Assembly: GCA_023402355.1 (NCBI GenBank)
Contig: JAEXCG010000176.1
Span: forward strand, 1-35,457
Source of the DNA: Bacillota bacterium
GTDB lineage: Bacteria; Bacillota; Clostridia; Christensenellales; Aristaeellaceae
Length of the DNA: 35,457 nt
Direction: 5' to 3'
Within the stretch, counting starts at the first letter, position 1. Each line of letters begins with the position of its first letter. The notes under the pieces are model-generated. The model saw only the letters and a list, made by a program, of their open reading frames with translations. It did no database searches and was not told the origin of the DNA. The position numbers and the translations under genes were made by a program. This document shows, piece after piece, positions 7,231 through 15,663 of the stretch.

Positions 7231-8187
7231 ATGGATTTACTGCATTACGCGCCGAAGGCACGGTTTGCGCAGCGTCATCTTTTAACGCTTCAGGACTGGA
7301 GCGAAGACGAGATCTACCAATCCCTCGCGCTCGCGCTGAAGCTCAAGGCCGAACAAAAAGCGGGCGGCTGTGAAAAGCGTCTCGCGGGAAAGACGCTGGC
7401 GATGATCTTCGCGAAATCCTCCACCCGTACGCGCGTCTCGTTCGAGGTCGGCGCGGCGCAGCTCGGCGCGCACGCGCTGTTCCTGTCCACCGCCGACATC
7501 CAGCTCGGACGGGGCGAGCCCATCGCGGACACCGCCAAGGTGCTCTCGCGCATGGTGGACGGCATCATGATCCGCACGTTCAGGCAGTCCGACCTGGAAC
7601 AGCTCGCGCAGCACGGCTCCATACCGATCATCAACGGCCTTACGGATGCGTTCCACCCCTGCCAGGTGCTGGCGGACCTTTTGACGGTTTACGAGCACAA
7701 GGGGACGCTCAAAGGGCTCAAGCTCGCGTTTATCGGGGACGGCAACAACATGGCGCATTCGCTGATGATCGGCTGCTCGAAGCTGGGCCTTGACGTGGCG
7801 ATAGCCTCGCCCAAGGGCTACCAGCCCAATCCAGCCTACGTCGGCTGGGCGAAGGAAAACGCAAAGGCGCACGCAAGCCGCGTCGAAATCACGGAGGACC
7901 CGACCGCGGCTGCCGACCAGGCGGACGTCGTCTACACGGACGTCTGGGCGAGCATGGGCCAAGAAGCGGAGGCGAAGGAACGCCAAAAGGCTTTTGACGG
8001 CTATCAGGTAAACGAGTCGCTCATGCAATGCGCAAAGGACGACGCGCTCTTTCTGCACTGTCTGCCCGCGCACCGCGGCGAGGAGGTTTCCGCCGGCGTC
8101 ATCGACGGGGCGCATTCCGTCGTCTTTGACGAGGCGGAAAACCGCTTGCACGCGCAGAAGGCGGTCATGGCGCTGCTGATGGGCTAA
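7231..8187 (+). CDS. argF: Ornithine carbamoyltransferase
   Basis: 318 residues. It joins carbamoyl phosphate to ornithine to make citrulline in arginine synthesis (or the reverse, if part of arginine catabolism). The carbamoyl-phosphate loop SSTRTR is at 63-68, HPCQ (about 142-145) follows, and the C-terminal HCLPAHRGEEV motif carries the ornithine-site residues HCLP. ATG 7231 is preferred over an upstream in-frame start at 7195, since AAAGGGGATG lies just ahead and homologues start near MDLLHY. No arcA or arcC is nearby, and the ARG boxes upstream favour the biosynthetic role. Confidence 0.96.
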   Translation: MDLLHYAPKARFAQRHLLTLQDWSEDEIYQSLALALKLKAEQKAGGCEKRLAGKTLAMIFAKSSTRTRVSFEVGAAQLGAHALFLSTADIQLGRGEPIADTAKVLSRMVDGIMIRTFRQSDLEQLAQHGSIPIINGLTDAFHPCQVLADLLTVYEHKGTLKGLKLAFIGDGNNMAHSLMIGCSKLGLDVAIASPKGYQPNPAYVGWAKENAKAHASRVEITEDPTAAADQADVVYTDVWASMGQEAEAKERQKAFDGYQVNESLMQCAKDDALFLHCLPAHRGEEVSAGVIDGAHSVVFDEAENRLHAQKAVMALLMG

Positions 8188-8759
8188 TTGAGCTCGTCCA
8201 GCGAGAGCGCAAAGCTGGGGACGAACTCCCGCATGAAGTCCCCCACCTCCGCCAGCTCGATTCTGCGAATGCTATTTTCAATGCTCTGCGCGGCCTTTTC
8301 AAATTCGCGATTTCCGGCCTTGAGCTCCTCCAGGCACTTGGTGTAGGCTGCGATGCGGTCTGCGGCCTTCATCACCTTCCAGGCCGCCTGATCCTCACAG
8401 GGGGCGAGCAGGCTTTCGTATGCCCCTCGGAGGTCGTCCGGCAGCATCGCGGCGAGCCTCCTGGCGGCGCCTTCCTCTACCTGCTTATAGGCCGCCTGGA
8501 TCTCCTCGTTCTGATACTTGATCGGCGTGGCGAGGTCGCCGGTGAGCACCTCGCCCGCGTCGTGAAAGAGCGCGAGCTGGGTAATGTATCCGACATCGTA
8601 GCCGCGCCCATAGCGCGCATTGCCGATCGTCGCGATTCCGTGCGCGATGAACGCGACCTGCGCGGTGTGCTCCGCGACGTTTTCCGGGAAGGTGTTTCGC
8701 ATGAGGCTCCAACGGAAGATGTGGTTGAGGCGCGAAAGATACGCGAAAAAATGATTCAT
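8184..8759 (-). CDS. yfbR: YfbR-like 5'-deoxynucleotidase (HD domain)
   Basis: 191 residues. HD-domain metal phosphohydrolase of the YfbR type, which dephosphorylates deoxyribonucleoside 5'-monophosphates. Signature residues are present: R16-W17, PENVAEH with His31, the His66-Asp67 pair in LFHDAGE, and Asp134 in KAADR. TPIKYQ follows, as in E. coli YfbR. The ribosome site is AAGGAGAG. It is convergent with argF: its TAG (8186-8184) overlaps the argF TAA (8185-8187), leaving no room for a terminator between the genes. Confidence 0.93.
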   Translation of the reverse strand: MNHFFAYLSRLNHIFRWSLMRNTFPENVAEHTAQVAFIAHGIATIGNARYGRGYDVGYITQLALFHDAGEVLTGDLATPIKYQNEEIQAAYKQVEEGAARRLAAMLPDDLRGAYESLLAPCEDQAAWKVMKAADRIAAYTKCLEELKAGNREFEKAAQSIENSIRRIELAEVGDFMREFVPSFALSLDELN

Positions 8760-8771
8760 ACGTCGCTCTCC

Positions 8772-8800
8772 TTGACAATTTTAGTCCACATGTGTATAAT
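8772..8800 (+). promoter_or_regulatory. Consensus promoter of the TPP-riboswitch/thiT transcript
   Basis: A perfect TTGACA (8772-8777), 17 bases, and a perfect TATAAT (8795-8800). Transcription would begin near 8807, about ten bases before the aptamer. It partly overlaps the leader of the divergent yfbR gene. Confidence 0.9.
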
Positions 8801-8816
8801 AACGTCGAATTGAATA

Positions 8817-8902
8817 GCCGCTAGGGGCGCATGAAATATGCTGAGATGGCGAAAGCCGGTCCCTTTGAACCTGTGTAGATAATCCTACCGTAGGGAAGCG
8901 AT
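8817..8902 (+). promoter_or_regulatory. TPP (THI-box) riboswitch
   Basis: The highly conserved core elements are present in order: CTAGGGGCGC, GCTGAGA (8840-8846), CCCTTTGAACCTG (8861-8873) and GTAGGGAAGC (8890-8899). CGCT (8819-8822) and AGCG (8897-8900) close P1. It binds thiamine pyrophosphate. The terminator stem 33 bases downstream indicates control by premature termination of thiT transcription when TPP is plentiful. Confidence 0.96.
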
Positions 8903-8934
8903 AGAATCAAGGAAGACTTTCATTGTCTGATTTG

Positions 8935-8967
8935 ACCGCGCCACCGGACGGAGGCGCGGTTTTTTTG
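8935..8967 (+). terminator. Riboswitch-controlled intrinsic terminator
   Basis: ACCGCGCC (8935-8942) pairs with GGCGCGGT (8953-8960), with a small inner CCG/CGG stem, followed by seven T. It lies between the TPP aptamer and thiT, as expected for the expression platform. Confidence 0.9.
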
Positions 8968-9017
8968 TTCCTTCGAGCGGACATTCAATGCACAAAAATA
9001 TGAGGAGGTCCCCATCC

Positions 9018-9653
9018 ATGTTCGAGAAGTTTGCCGAAGTCCCCCTGTCCGCCTGGGCGGTCGTCGTCGCGCTCGTCCTCGTCGCCGTCGTGATGATCGT
9101 CATCATGCGCGGCCGGCAGAAGTGGACGACCCGCATGCTCACCAACGCCGCGCTGTGCATTGCGCTCGCCTTTATCCTCTCCTGCATCCGCCTGTTCCGG
9201 ATGCCGCAGGGCGGCAGCATCACTGCCGCCTCGATGCTGCCCATCTTCCTGTTCGCCTACGCCTACGGCGCGGTTCCGGGCCTTGTGACGGGCATCGCGT
9301 ACGGCATCCTGCAGTTCATTCAGGACGCTTACTTCGTCCATCCGATTCAGATCGTGCTCGATTACCCGCTCGCGTTCGGCCTGCTGGCGCTGTGCGCCGT
9401 GGGGCGCAGGCTGCCGGAGCGCTACGGGCTTACGGTCGGCATCGCGCTGGGGTCCCTGGGGCGCTTTGTCTGCGCCACGCTTTCGGGCGTCGTCTTCTTC
9501 GCGGACTACGCGCCCGCCGGCCAGAACCCGATCCTCTATTCCATGGGCTATCAGGCGTCATACCTGATCCCGGAAATGGTCATCTGCATCCTGATCTGCC
9601 TGATTCCGCAGGTCAAGCGCACGATGCTGCGCCTCGCGCGCGAAACGCACTGA
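9018..9653 (+). CDS. thiT: ThiT thiamine transporter, ECF S component
   Basis: 211 residues with an N-terminal extra helix and about six core helices. The ThiT signature RLFRMPQGGSITAASMLPI (pieces near residues 56-74) forms the thiamine site in this family, and a QDAYFVHPIQI-type loop follows. S components bind the vitamin and borrow the shared EcfA/A'/T energising module, which is not encoded here. ATG 9018 is chosen over 8988 because GAGGAGGT lies 8 bases upstream. Expression is controlled by the TPP riboswitch directly upstream; no other thiamine gene is linked. Confidence 0.95.
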   Translation: MFEKFAEVPLSAWAVVVALVLVAVVMIVIMRGRQKWTTRMLTNAALCIALAFILSCIRLFRMPQGGSITAASMLPIFLFAYAYGAVPGLVTGIAYGILQFIQDAYFVHPIQIVLDYPLAFGLLALCAVGRRLPERYGLTVGIALGSLGRFVCATLSGVVFFADYAPAGQNPILYSMGYQASYLIPEMVICILICLIPQVKRTMLRLARETH

Positions 9654-9664
9654 AAAGAGCATAC

Positions 9665-9695
9665 AGCGGGCGGAACGCATTGCGTTCCGCCCGCT
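9665..9695. terminator. Bidirectional terminator hairpin between thiT and pgi
   Basis: A perfect 14-base stem, AGCGGGCGGAACGC (9665-9678) against 9682-9695, with loop ATT. It sits in the 58-base gap between the converging ends of thiT and pgi. T runs are short on either side (CTTTT on the leftward strand after a few bases), so efficiency is uncertain. Confidence 0.65.
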
Positions 9696-9711
9696 CGTGT
9701 TATGTGGATGT

Positions 9712-11133
9712 TTACAGCGTATACTCCGGCTTGGCGGCAGGACGGCCGGTCATTTCCTCGCGCGCCTTCACGTACTTTTCGGCCGGGTTGCCCAGCACCG
9801 CGTAGGACGCGATCTTGGAGGTTTCCACGCCCGGCTGGTTGAACGCGTCGATGTCCAGCAGTTCGCCCGCATAGGCGGTGCACATTTCAAAGAAGTACAG
9901 CAGCTGGCCGACGGTGTAGGCGTTGACCTCCGGCAGGACGATCGTCTGGTTCATGCGGCCCGCCTTGTACAGCGCGTACTCCGTGCCCTGACGCTCGGCC
10001 TCGATGAGCTGGTTATGCGTCTTGCCGCCCAGGAAAGCGACGTCCGGGAACTGCTCACAGCCGTGCGGAATCGGCGTTTCCTTGCGGAAGGACTCCACCT
10101 TGATGAAGGTGACGACCTTGTCGTACGGCCCCTCGGTGTAGAGCTGAAGCTGCGAATGCTGATCGGTCACGCCCAGGGACTTGGTCGGGGTCTGGCCGAA
10201 GTTGACGGCCATGCCCTTGCGCGTCACGCGCTTGCCCAGGCTTTCCGCCCAAAGCTGGCAGAACCAGTCGGCAATGAACTTGAGAGAGTCCGCGTAGGGC
10301 ATCACGACCTGCACGTTCATGTCGAGGTCTTCCATCGCGATGTACTGCAGCACCGCCTCCAGCAGGGCCGGGTTCTTCCACACGTCGTCCGTCTTGCAGC
10401 GCGCGTCCATGTCCGCCGCGCCCGCGAGCAGCGCGCGGATGTCGATGCCGCAGACGGCCGCCGGAACGAGACCGACCGGGCAGAGCTCCGAGAAGCGCCC
10501 GCCGACGCCGTCCGGGATGTAGAAGGTATCGAAGCCCTCTTCCTTGGCGATCTTGATGAGGTTGCCCTTCTCGTGATCGGTCACGGCGATGATCTGGCGC
10601 TGCCAGCCCTCGCCGACCTCGCGCTTCAGCAGATCGGACACGATCAGGTACTGCGACATCGTCTCCGCCGTCGCGCCCGACTTGGTAATCACACAAAAGC
10701 AGGTCTTCTTCACGTCGATGACGTCCAGCAGCGCGGCCATGCGCTCGGGGTCGATGTTGTCCTCGACGTAGAGGCGCGGACCGCCGCGCTTTTCGGCGGG
10801 CAGTTCGTTGTAATGCAGGTGGTTGAGCGCCTGCTGCACGGCGATCGGGCCCAGCGCCGAGCCGCCGATGCCCAATACGACGAACGCCTCGTAATCGCTG
10901 CGCACGCGCGCGGCGACGCGCTCGATTTCATCGACGATTTCCGCCTGATTATAAGGAAGCTCCATCCATCCGAGCCAGCCGGTCCCGCGGCGGGCCTGCA
11001 CCTGGCGCTGCGCGGCGGCGGCAAAGGGCGCGTATTCGTCGACGGTTGAAGCGGCAATCGCGTACTGCATGCCGAGCGTATCCGCCATCATGTGGTTCAC
11101 GTCGAGACGAATCTGCTTTTTGGTATCCATCAT
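9712..11133 (-). CDS. pgi: Glucose-6-phosphate isomerase
   Basis: About 473 residues. It interconverts glucose 6-phosphate and fructose 6-phosphate. Sugar-phosphate motifs are seen: GIGGSALGP near the N-terminal third, VITKSGATAET (phosphate loop), GVGGRFSELCPVG, and a C-terminal GGKTHNQLIEAERQGTEYAL region (ending exactly 20 residues). The isomerase fold is complete and no frameshift is visible. Two adjacent ATGs (11133 and 11130) follow AGGAAAGG; the first has the better spacing. It has its own promoter at 11179-11207 inside the end of the upstream isomerase-like gene. Confidence 0.96.
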   Translation of the reverse strand: MMDTKKQIRLDVNHMMADTLGMQYAIAASTVDEYAPFAAAAQRQVQARRGTGWLGWMELPYNQAEIVDEIERVAARVRSDYEAFVVLGIGGSALGPIAVQQALNHLHYNELPAEKRGGPRLYVEDNIDPERMAALLDVIDVKKTCFCVITKSGATAETMSQYLIVSDLLKREVGEGWQRQIIAVTDHEKGNLIKIAKEEGFDTFYIPDGVGGRFSELCPVGLVPAAVCGIDIRALLAGAADMDARCKTDDVWKNPALLEAVLQYIAMEDLDMNVQVVMPYADSLKFIADWFCQLWAESLGKRVTRKGMAVNFGQTPTKSLGVTDQHSQLQLYTEGPYDKVVTFIKVESFRKETPIPHGCEQFPDVAFLGGKTHNQLIEAERQGTEYALYKAGRMNQTIVLPEVNAYTVGQLLYFFEMCTAYAGELLDIDAFNQPGVETSKIASYAVLGNPAEKYVKAREEMTGRPAAKPEYTL

Positions 11134-11178
11134 ACACATTCCTTTCCTGGTTGTGTCTTTTCCCATGCGTCATCCCAT

Positions 11179-11207
11179 ATTATACACGATCAGGGCATTT
11201 TTGTGAA
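11179..11207 (-). promoter_or_regulatory. Promoter for pgi
   Basis: Leftward TTCACA (11207-11202), 17 bases, and a perfect TATAAT (11184-11179). The -35 lies in the last codons of the upstream gene and the -10 touches its stop, so pgi need not depend on read-through. Confidence 0.75.
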
Positions 11208-11992
11208 GCGATCTGCATCGTCTTTCTCAGGTACGCGATCGACTGGGCAAGCTCCTCGTCGGACGTATACAGCGTCGTATACGGTTCCAGAATGACCGGG
11301 CCGTCGTAGTGCGCCTCGCGAAGCTGCCGTCCCAGCTTCGCAAAGTCGAAAGTCCCCTGTCCGGGCATAAAGAGCTTTCCACCGCCGTCGTAGTCGCATA
11401 CGTGTACGTTTTGCAGTCTGTCCCCCATCGCCGCAATAAACGCTGAAACGTCGTAGCCGGATTGCATCGCCTGCTTGATGTCCAGCACAAAACCCGCCTT
11501 GGGATAGGCGTTTCGCACCTGTAAGACCCGCTCCGGCGTGGACATTTGGCACCAGCTCACGTTTTCAAAGCAAATGGTGATGCCGTAATCCGCCGCCAGG
11601 TCGCACAGCTCGCCGATGCGCGGCGCGACGCTTTCAAAGTTCGCCGGGATGCCGGTTCCCTTTACGTTGTGGCGTCCATGGTAAACGTAGATCCGGGCGC
11701 CGAGCGCACGCCCCGCCTCCAGCACGCCCGCCAGGATTTTCTGCGCTTCCAGGCGCTGACGGGCGGAAAGGCTGAACAGGCTGTTTTCAAAGGCCGTGCC
11801 CATCGGGTGCACGCTGGTGACGGGAAGCCCGCCCAGCCTTTCGCGGACCAGCGCGCCGAAAGAGGCCGAGTATTCGCTGTACGTCTCTAAAAAGATTTCC
11901 GCGCAGTCTACGTCGAACGTCTGGAACCGTGCGGCGGCGTCCTCCGTTTCCAGTCTGCCGTAGAAGGCGGCGGTTGTAAGGCCTAAGCGCAT
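11180..11992 (-). CDS. Sugar phosphate isomerase/epimerase-like TIM-barrel protein (AP endonuclease 2 fold)
   Basis: 270 residues. The xylose-isomerase-like TIM barrel is recognised from ordered strand-end motifs: MRLGLTT at the start, SVHPMGTAFE, YVYHGRH, CFENVSW, FVLDIKQA, NVHVCDYDG and VILEPY. The His, Glu and Asp residues at these ends are the usual divalent-metal ligands of the superfamily. Substrate cannot be told; homologues include inosose, hydroxypyruvate and endonuclease IV-type enzymes. The frame is open to 12133, but ATG 11992 follows GGAGGG and starts the barrel. It is upstream of pgi and may belong to sugar metabolism. Confidence 0.85.
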   Translation of the reverse strand: MRLGLTTAAFYGRLETEDAAARFQTFDVDCAEIFLETYSEYSASFGALVRERLGGLPVTSVHPMGTAFENSLFSLSARQRLEAQKILAGVLEAGRALGARIYVYHGRHNVKGTGIPANFESVAPRIGELCDLAADYGITICFENVSWCQMSTPERVLQVRNAYPKAGFVLDIKQAMQSGYDVSAFIAAMGDRLQNVHVCDYDGGGKLFMPGQGTFDFAKLGRQLREAHYDGPVILEPYTTLYTSDEELAQSIAYLRKTMQIASQKCPDRV

Positions 11993-12026
11993 GCGGCTCC
12001 CTCCTTTTTCATACCGTGACGGATGT

Positions 12027-12055
12027 ATTATAGACGCTTTTACGATTTCTGACAA
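12027..12055 (-). promoter_or_regulatory. Promoter for the isomerase/epimerase-like gene
   Basis: Leftward TTGTCA (12055-12050), 17 bases, and a perfect TATAAT (12032-12027), about 35 bases before the ATG. It is divergent from the promoter at 12080-12108. Confidence 0.8.
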
Positions 12056-12079
12056 GCAGCTCCAAATCGCGGCGAACGC

Positions 12080-12108
12080 TTGACGAATGATAGGGAATCT
12101 GTTATAGT
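12080..12108 (+). promoter_or_regulatory. Promoter for the FAD-dependent dehydrogenase
   Basis: TTGACG (12080-12085), 17 bases, and TATAGT (12103-12108). It leaves a leader of about 117 bases. The leader holds a CCTCC/GGAGG hairpin possibility near 12148-12166, but I recognise no known riboswitch in it. Confidence 0.7.
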
Positions 12109-12231
12109 CTATCAGGTATATCCCTGTCGTCACAAGCGCGGCCGGCCTCCTTTCAAAGCGGAGGGTTTGCCGCCTTGATGCCGCAGGGCTTTTATCTGCG
12201 TATCAGACGATCAGATCAGGAAGGATGACTT

Positions 12232-13647
12232 TTGCGCATGATCAGGCAGCAATACGATGCCATCATCATCGGCGCCGGTCCCGCCGGCATCTTTACCGCG
12301 CTGGAGCTCACGAAGCGCCGTCCCGAAATGCAAATTCTCATGGTCGATACGGGCCGTGAAATCGTGAGGCGCGTATGTCCCGCGCGCACGACGGGCAAGT
12401 GCGTGCAGTGCTCCCCCTGCGCCATCGTGCACGGCTGGGCGGGCGCGGGCGCTTTTTCCGACGGAAAGCTCTCCCTGTCCGACGAGGTGGGCGGCCATAT
12501 TTCCGATTACATGACGCATGAGGAAGCGCAGGCGCTCATCCGCCACGCGGACGAGACGTACCTGCGATTTGGCGCGCCGGCCGAGGTGCACGGCCTCGAC
12601 GACAAGAAGGTCGACGAAATTTCCTACGACGCGTCGCGCTACAACATCCGCCTCGTTCCCTGCCCCGTTCGCCATCTGGGCACCGAGCACGCGGGCGAGG
12701 TGCTGCGCGCGATGCACGATTACCTCATCGAAAAGACGAACACGACCTTTGCGGAGCTGACGACGGCGGATCACATTCTGGTGGAGGACGGACGCGCGAG
12801 CGGCGTCGCGCTGCGCAGCAAAAGCGGCGAGACCTTTGAAGTGCGCGCGCCCTACGTCGTCGCAGCGCCCGGACGCGGCGGAGCGGATTGGCTGAACGAC
12901 GAGGCCAAGGCGCTGGGGCTCAAGACGCGCAACAACGAGGTGGACATCGGCGTGCGCGTGGAGGTGCCCAACTCCATCATGGATCATCTGACGAAGTACC
13001 TCTACGAGGCGAAGCTCGTCTACTTCGCGGACACCTATGAAAACAAGGTGCGCACGTTCTGCATGAACCCCGGCGGCGTCGTCTCCGAGGAACACTACGA
13101 GGGCGGCATCGCGGTCGTCAACGGCCACAGCTATGGCGACGCGAAGCTGCGCACCGGCAACACGAACTTCGCGGTGCTCGTCTCCACGAGCTTTACGGAG
13201 CCCTTCGACCAGCCGATCCGCTACGGCCGCTACATCGCCCAGCTTGGCAACATGCTCACCGGCGGCCCCATCATGGTGCAGCGCCTGGGCGACCTGCTCA
13301 AGGGACGGCGCACGACGGCCAGCCGTCTGGCCCGTTCCACCACCATTCCGACGCTCAAGACCGCCGTGCCGGGCGACCTTTCCTTCGTGCTGCCCCCGCG
13401 TCATCTGACGAGCATTATCGAAGCGCTGCGCGCGTTTGACCACGTCGCGCCGGGCCTGTTCAGCAAGAACACGCTGCTGTACGGCGTGGAGGTCAAGTTC
13501 TATTCCTCTAAGGTGTTGGTGGACAATAACTTTGAGACGCCGATTCAGGGCCTGTACACGATCGGCGACGGCGCGGGCATCACGCGCGGTCTGATGCAGG
13601 CGTCCGTCACGGGCATCAAGGTCGCGCGCCACATCGCAGAGCGTTAA
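12232..13647 (+). CDS. FAD-dependent dehydrogenase of the COG2509 type
   Basis: 471 residues. An N-terminal dinucleotide-binding motif IIIGAGPAGIFTALEL binds FAD. A Cys-rich segment (CPARTTGKCVQCSPCAIVHG, about 48-67) follows, and YVVAAPGRGG plus the C-terminal IGDGAGITRGLMQAS motif complete the flavoprotein fold. This matches the uncharacterised COG2509 FAD-dependent dehydrogenases; the substrate is unknown. Start choice: a TTG at 12232 has ideal spacing (7 bases) from AGGAAGG, while the ATG at 12238 is 13 bases away, so TTG is preferred. The Cys cluster could bind a metal or be redox-active. Confidence 0.87.
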   Translation: MRMIRQQYDAIIIGAGPAGIFTALELTKRRPEMQILMVDTGREIVRRVCPARTTGKCVQCSPCAIVHGWAGAGAFSDGKLSLSDEVGGHISDYMTHEEAQALIRHADETYLRFGAPAEVHGLDDKKVDEISYDASRYNIRLVPCPVRHLGTEHAGEVLRAMHDYLIEKTNTTFAELTTADHILVEDGRASGVALRSKSGETFEVRAPYVVAAPGRGGADWLNDEAKALGLKTRNNEVDIGVRVEVPNSIMDHLTKYLYEAKLVYFADTYENKVRTFCMNPGGVVSEEHYEGGIAVVNGHSYGDAKLRTGNTNFAVLVSTSFTEPFDQPIRYGRYIAQLGNMLTGGPIMVQRLGDLLKGRRTTASRLARSTTIPTLKTAVPGDLSFVLPPRHLTSIIEALRAFDHVAPGLFSKNTLLYGVEVKFYSSKVLVDNNFETPIQGLYTIGDGAGITRGLMQASVTGIKVARHIAER

Positions 13648-13660
13648 ACGAACCGATTCC

Positions 13661-13692
13661 GCCGCAGAGGGACCGTCCCCTGCGGCGCTTTG
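13661..13692 (+). terminator. Intrinsic terminator-like hairpin after the FAD dehydrogenase
   Basis: GCCGCAG (13661-13667) pairs with CTGCGGC (13680-13686), with an inner GGGA/TCCC stem and one bulged A, followed by GCTTTGTCTT. It lies in the 68-base gap before the radical SAM gene and may only partly separate the two. Confidence 0.6.
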
Positions 13693-13715
13693 TCTTCTGG
13701 AAAGGACTGTCTTTT

Positions 13716-15647
13716 ATGCGAGAGCTCTTCCCGCCCACGACGATGGCGGACTGCCGCGCGCGCGGCTTTGAAGTCCCGGACTTTGTATACGTCAGCGGCG
13801 ATGCCTATGTGGACCACCCCTCCTTCGGCAGCGCCGTAATCGTGCGCACGCTGGAGCGCGCGGGCTACCATGTCGCGGTGCTCGCCCAGCCGGACTGGCA
13901 TAGCGCCGAGGACTTTAAGCGCTTCGGACGACCATACCTCGGCTTTCTCGTCTCCTCCGGCGTCATCGACAGCATGGTGAACCACTACACGGCCGCCAAG
14001 AAGCGGCGCAGCGAGGACGTTTACACGCCCGGGGGCAAGGCCGGACGCAGGCCCGACCGCGCCGTGATCGTCTACTGCAACCGCATCCGCGAAGCCTACG
14101 GCGACATCCCCATCGTCATCGGGGGCGTCGAGGCGTCCTTGCGCCGCTTCTGCCATTACGATTACTGGGACGACCGCGTGCGCGCTTCCATCCTCCAGGA
14201 CAGCGGCGCGGACCTGCTGCTCTACGGCATGGGCGAACGCAGCATCCTGACGGCCGCCGACTGGATCAGCCGCGGCGCGCAGGCATGGGAGCTGCCCGCC
14301 ATGCGCGGGGTATGCTTCATGTCCGCGCAGCCCGTGCGCGGCTGCACGGAGATCCCCTCTTATGAAGACTGCGTCCGGGACAAGCGCGCATACGCCGAGG
14401 CGTTCCTTACGCAGTACCGAGAGCAGGACCCCGTCCGCGGAAAGCCGCTCATGCAGCGCCACGCAAACCGGTACCTCGTGCAGAACGCGCCGGACCTGCC
14501 GCTGACCCGCGAGGAGTTGGACGCCTCCTATACGCTGCCCTATCAGCGCACCTGGCATCCAGACTACGACGCGGAGGGCGGCGTGCCGGCGATCGAGGAG
14601 GTCAAGTTCTCCATCGCGCACACGCGCGGATGCTTCGGCTCCTGCAGCTTTTGCGCCATCACGTTTCATCAGGGGCGCATCATCACCTCGCGCAGCCACG
14701 AGTCCGTGCTCGACGAGGCGAGGCGCATTACGGAGATGCCGGATTTCAAGGGGTACATCCACGACGTGGGCGGCCCGACGGCCAACTTCCGCCGCCCCTC
14801 CTGCGAAGGTCAGTTATCGCGCGGCACCTGCGCGGCGCGCCAGTGCCTCTACCCCAGCCCCTGCAAAAACCTCGTGGTGGATCATCGCGACTATATTTCC
14901 CTGCTGCGGGAAATTCGCGCCCTGCCGCGCGTCAAGAAGGTCTTCATCCGCTCGGGCCTGCGCTACGACTATATCATGGCGGACCGGAGCGACGCATTTC
15001 TGCGCGAAGTCGTCGAGCACCACATCAGCGGTCAGCTCAAGGTCGCGCCCGAGCACGTGAGCCCCAAGGTGCTCGCCTACATGGGCAAGCCGGGCCGCGA
15101 CGTCTACGACGCGTTTGTCGGGAAGTACGAAGCGATGAACAGGCGCCTGGGCAAAAAGCAATACCTCGTCCCCTACCTGATGAGCGGCCATCCAGGGAGC
15201 GACCTTTCGGCCGCCATCGAGCTGGCGGAGTACCTGCGCGATACCGGGCATCAGCCGGAGCAGGTACAGGACTTTTATCCGACCCCCGGCACCCTGTCCA
15301 CGTGTATGTTCTACACGGGGCTGGACCCGCGGACGATGAAGCCCGTCTATGTTCCCCGCACGGCGCACGAAAAGGCGCTGCAGCGCGCCCTCCTGCAATA
15401 CAAGCGCCCGCAGAATTTCGCTCTTGTGCGGGAAGCGCTGCGCACAGCCGGGCGGGAGGACCTGATCGGCTTTGGAAAGCAATGCCTCGTGCCGCCCGAG
15501 GGCGCACGCGCGCCGGTTCCATACCGTAAAAAGGCGCAGGATCGGAATCAGAAAGTGGAGCGTGCGAATGCCGAGCGGCGCGGAGGTATCTCGCCAAAGG
15601 CTTCTCCGCGAGCCAAAGGACGCCCCGGCGCGCGGAAAAAGCCATAA
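13716..15647 (+). CDS. ygiQ: YgiQ-family radical SAM protein
   Basis: 643 residues. An N-terminal region of the YgiQ type (FVYVSGDAYVDHPSFG, GGVEASLRRFCHYDYWDD in pieces) precedes the radical SAM core. The 4Fe-4S cluster motif is CFGSCSFC, with Cys306, Cys310 and Cys313. A further Cys-rich loop (CAARQCLYPSPC) follows near residues 371-382. The C-terminus is a basic, Lys/Arg/Pro-rich tail. The function of YgiQ proteins is not established; radical chemistry using S-adenosylmethionine is inferred from the motif. AAAGGA lies 9 bases before the ATG. It is followed after 16 bases by the CmpB-like gene. Confidence 0.95.
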   Translation: MRELFPPTTMADCRARGFEVPDFVYVSGDAYVDHPSFGSAVIVRTLERAGYHVAVLAQPDWHSAEDFKRFGRPYLGFLVSSGVIDSMVNHYTAAKKRRSEDVYTPGGKAGRRPDRAVIVYCNRIREAYGDIPIVIGGVEASLRRFCHYDYWDDRVRASILQDSGADLLLYGMGERSILTAADWISRGAQAWELPAMRGVCFMSAQPVRGCTEIPSYEDCVRDKRAYAEAFLTQYREQDPVRGKPLMQRHANRYLVQNAPDLPLTREELDASYTLPYQRTWHPDYDAEGGVPAIEEVKFSIAHTRGCFGSCSFCAITFHQGRIITSRSHESVLDEARRITEMPDFKGYIHDVGGPTANFRRPSCEGQLSRGTCAARQCLYPSPCKNLVVDHRDYISLLREIRALPRVKKVFIRSGLRYDYIMADRSDAFLREVVEHHISGQLKVAPEHVSPKVLAYMGKPGRDVYDAFVGKYEAMNRRLGKKQYLVPYLMSGHPGSDLSAAIELAEYLRDTGHQPEQVQDFYPTPGTLSTCMFYTGLDPRTMKPVYVPRTAHEKALQRALLQYKRPQNFALVREALRTAGREDLIGFGKQCLVPPEGARAPVPYRKKAQDRNQKVERANAERRGGISPKASPRAKGRPGARKKP

Positions 15648-15663
15648 TGAGGGAGAGATGCGT

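Noticed and set aside
9697..11049. A 450-codon rightward open frame opposite pgi
   Set aside because: Typical antisense shadow of GC-rich coding DNA; pgi on the other strand is clearly real.
12211..13632. A 473-codon leftward open frame opposite the FAD dehydrogenase
   Set aside because: It is composed of Arg/Ala/His/Val-rich antisense of a GC-rich gene, with no ribosome site or recognisable domain; the rightward frame has FAD motifs.
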